Made by a program: the position numbers and the translations under genes. Shown here one piece after another: positions 6,188 to 7,577 of a DNA stretch of 7,577 bases. Every line of letters starts with the position of its first letter. The first letter of the stretch is position 1. The DNA is taken from the NCBI GenBank assembly GCA_014728785.1, contig WJKZ01000219.1, forward strand, positions 1-7,577. Reading direction: 5' to 3'. The stretch is from Candidatus Omnitrophota bacterium (GTDB lineage Bacteria; Omnitrophota; Gorgyraeia; Duberdicusellales; 4484-171). The notes under the pieces were generated by a model, which saw only the letters and a list, made by a program, of their open reading frames with translations, was not told the DNA's origin and made no database searches.

Positions 6188-6793
6188 ATGAAGAACCAGA
6201 TGTATGTGCCTATGGTTATCGAGCAAACCGGCAGAGTGGAGAGAGCTTACGATATCTATTCGCGCCTGCTTAAAGACAGGATTATATTTATCGGCACTCC
6301 TGTAGATGATAATGTGGCTAACGTCGTAATAGCCCAGATGCTTTTTCTCCAGATGGAAGACGTTAACAAAGAAATAAATCTTTATATAAATACTCCCGGA
6401 GGAGCAATCACTTCCGGTATGGCCATATACGACACTATGCAGTTTGTGAAATGTGATGTTGCCACTTATTGTGTAGGACAGGCAGCTTCGCTGGGTGCTT
6501 TACTGCTTTGCGCAGGAGCAAAAGGTAAAAGATTTTCATTGCCGAATTCCCGTATAATGATACATCAACCCTGGGGAGGTTTTCAGGGGAGTGCCGAGGA
6601 TATTTCCATCCATGCTAAAGAGATATTACGTTTGCGCGAGAAGGTAAATAATATTCTTTCATATCATACCAATCAATCTCTGGATAATATTGCTAAAGAT
6701 ACCGAAAGAGATTTTTTTATGAGTTCCGACGAAGCAAAGGAATACGGAATAGTAGATGAAGTGATAAGACGGGAGGAGAGTAAAAAAGAATAA
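6188..6793 (+). CDS. clpP: ATP-dependent Clp protease proteolytic subunit
   Basis: ClpP is a serine protease that forms a double-heptamer chamber fed by ClpX- or ClpA-type ATPases. The 201-residue length is typical. The catalytic triad is Ser101 (GQAASLGA), His126 (MIHQPWGG) and Asp175 (DTERDFF), with the same spacings as in the well-studied enzymes. [18 protein letters not shown] (68-85) forms the oxyanion-loop and substrate-cleft region, and YGIVDEVI closes the fold. The N-terminus [22 protein letters not shown] shows the usual processing and axial-loop region, with a short propeptide of a few residues at most. The Shine-Dalgarno site AAGGAGGT (6174-6181) is a near-perfect anti-16S match six bases before the ATG. 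This suggests strong translation. No clpX follows; the next gene is an aminotransferase after 83 bases. Confidence 0.97.
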   Translation: MKNQMYVPMVIEQTGRVERAYDIYSRLLKDRIIFIGTPVDDNVANVVIAQMLFLQMEDVNKEINLYINTPGGAITSGMAIYDTMQFVKCDVATYCVGQAASLGALLLCAGAKGKRFSLPNSRIMIHQPWGGFQGSAEDISIHAKEILRLREKVNNILSYHTNQSLDNIAKDTERDFFMSSDEAKEYGIVDEVIRREESKKE

Positions 6794-6876
6794 AATAAGA
6801 GATTGGTAGGCAGAAAGGGTACTAACTAAAGCATATCTTAAGAGTTTTAGCAAAATTATTACTAAAGGAGAGGAAA

Positions 6877-7577
6877 ATGAAGAAAATAAAACTTATGACC
6901 CCCGGCCCTTCGCCGGTCCCGCCTTTTGTCCGTCAGAGTTTAGCTAAAGAGGTAATACACCATCGCACAGATGAGTTCAGGAGTGTGCTGGGAGAGGTCC
7001 ATTCAGGACTTAAGGGATTATTTTGCACTGAGAGCCCTGTACTGGTGCTTGCTTCTTCGGGCACAGGAGGAATGGAGGCAGCGGTAAGTAATATGTTTTC
7101 GCGGGGGGATAGAGTACTGGTTATATCCGGAGGTAAATTCGGAGAAAGATGGGCTCAGATAGCCGCCAGGTACTCTCTTGGGGTAGTGGAAATGAATATA
7201 GAATGGGGTACTGCGCCTTCTCCCGAGGAGGTAGGCAGCATCTTGGAAAAAGATCATGAGATAAAAGGAGTGCTGACTACACTTTGCGAAACTTCGACCG
7301 CGACGGTTTATGATATTAAGTCGATTGCGGCGTTAGCCCGTAAGAAAAATATACTGACTATAGTTGACGCAATAAGCGGTCTTGGTCAGGATATACTATT
7401 GACCGATGAATGGGGTGTAGATGTTGTGGTGAGCGGTTCTCAGAAAGGTTTTATGCTGCCTCCGGGGCTGGCTTTTGTCAGTCTGAGCGAGAGAGCCGTT
7501 AAGGGTATGGAGAGCTCCGATTTGCCGAAATTTTACTTTGATTTAAGCAAATCTTTAAAGAGTTATGAGAAAAATGA
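6877..7577 (+). CDS. Class V PLP-dependent aminotransferase (alanine/serine-glyoxylate aminotransferase type), 3'-truncated by the window
   Basis: The frame is open from ATG 6877 to the window end (233 codons seen), about 60% of a usual 380-residue protein. The start has AAGGAG at 6865-6870, six bases upstream. The opening MKKIKLMTPGPSPVPPFV is the classic N-terminus of the alanine-glyoxylate/serine-pyruvate group, followed by HHRTDEF (28-34). SSGTGGMEAAV (60-70) forms the cofactor phosphate loop, VDAISGLG (163-170) contains the Asp that contacts the pyridine nitrogen, and SGSQKGFMLPPG (186-197) holds the Schiff-base Lys190. The reaction is amino-group transfer between a small amino acid and a keto acid. 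The substrate cannot be read from the sequence. Relatives often sit next to serA and may serve serine synthesis, but no serA is visible here. The 83-base gap from clpP suggests it could have its own transcript, though no good promoter was found. Confidence 0.9.
   Translation, partial: MKKIKLMTPGPSPVPPFVRQSLAKEVIHHRTDEFRSVLGEVHSGLKGLFCTESPVLVLASSGTGGMEAAVSNMFSRGDRVLVISGGKFGERWAQIAARYSLGVVEMNIEWGTAPSPEEVGSILEKDHEIKGVLTTLCETSTATVYDIKSIAALARKKNILTIVDAISGLGQDILLTDEWGVDVVVSGSQKGFMLPPGLAFVSLSERAVKGMESSDLPKFYFDLSKSLKSYEKN

Noticed and set aside
6794..6876. Possible promoter or hairpin in the clpP-aminotransferase gap (TTGGTA at 6803-6808; CTAAA and TTTAG arms)
   Set aside because: No -10 box occurs at a suitable distance from TTGGTA, and the five-base AT-rich arms with a long loop are expected by chance. 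I see nothing firm in this gap beyond the ribosome-binding site.
7018..7257. Minus-strand open frame near the right edge
   Set aside because: It lies opposite the aminotransferase gene, whose motifs are clear, and has no motif of its own.

Overview
The window is a densely packed, single-direction stretch: ten protein genes, all on the + strand, with gaps of at most about 90 bases and two overlaps. The first gene is cut by the left edge and the last by the right edge. The genes point to a Gram-negative (two-membrane) bacterium that makes lipopolysaccharide with a Kdo and probably heptose inner core. The sequence looks moderately AT-rich, and several starts have strong Shine-Dalgarno sites. The gene set, a compact trigger factor and an LptC/LptA fusion would suit a poorly cultured diderm lineage such as Omnitrophota or Elusimicrobiota. 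That placement is inference; no marker here settles it.

Positions 1-3649 encode core-sugar synthesis. First comes the end of a heptose-phosphate kinase of the HldE/RfaE domain-I type. It is followed by the four dedicated enzymes of the CMP-Kdo pathway: kdsB (CMP-Kdo synthetase), kdsA (Kdo-8-P synthase, metal-dependent class), kdsD (arabinose-5-P isomerase) and kdsC (Kdo-8-P phosphatase). In pathway order they run KdsD -> KdsA -> KdsC -> KdsB, giving ribulose-5-P -> arabinose-5-P -> Kdo-8-P -> Kdo -> CMP-Kdo.

Positions 3739-5249 encode LPS transport. One open frame appears to join an LptC-like and an LptA-like domain, and it overlaps lptB, the export ATPase, by four bases. The order kdsD-kdsC-lptC-lptA-lptB is the same as in the yrb locus of gammaproteobacteria, except that lptC and lptA are fused here.

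Positions 5272-6793 encode protein quality control: a shortened trigger factor (about 295 residues, with no peptidyl-prolyl isomerase domain) followed by clpP. The tig-clpP pair is common, but clpX does not follow. Instead the window ends inside a class V aminotransferase gene (6877 onward).

I see no mobile element, CRISPR array, tRNA or rRNA, and no convincing rho-independent terminator. No wholly new system is evident. The most interesting points are the LptC-LptA fusion and the doubly shortened trigger factor.
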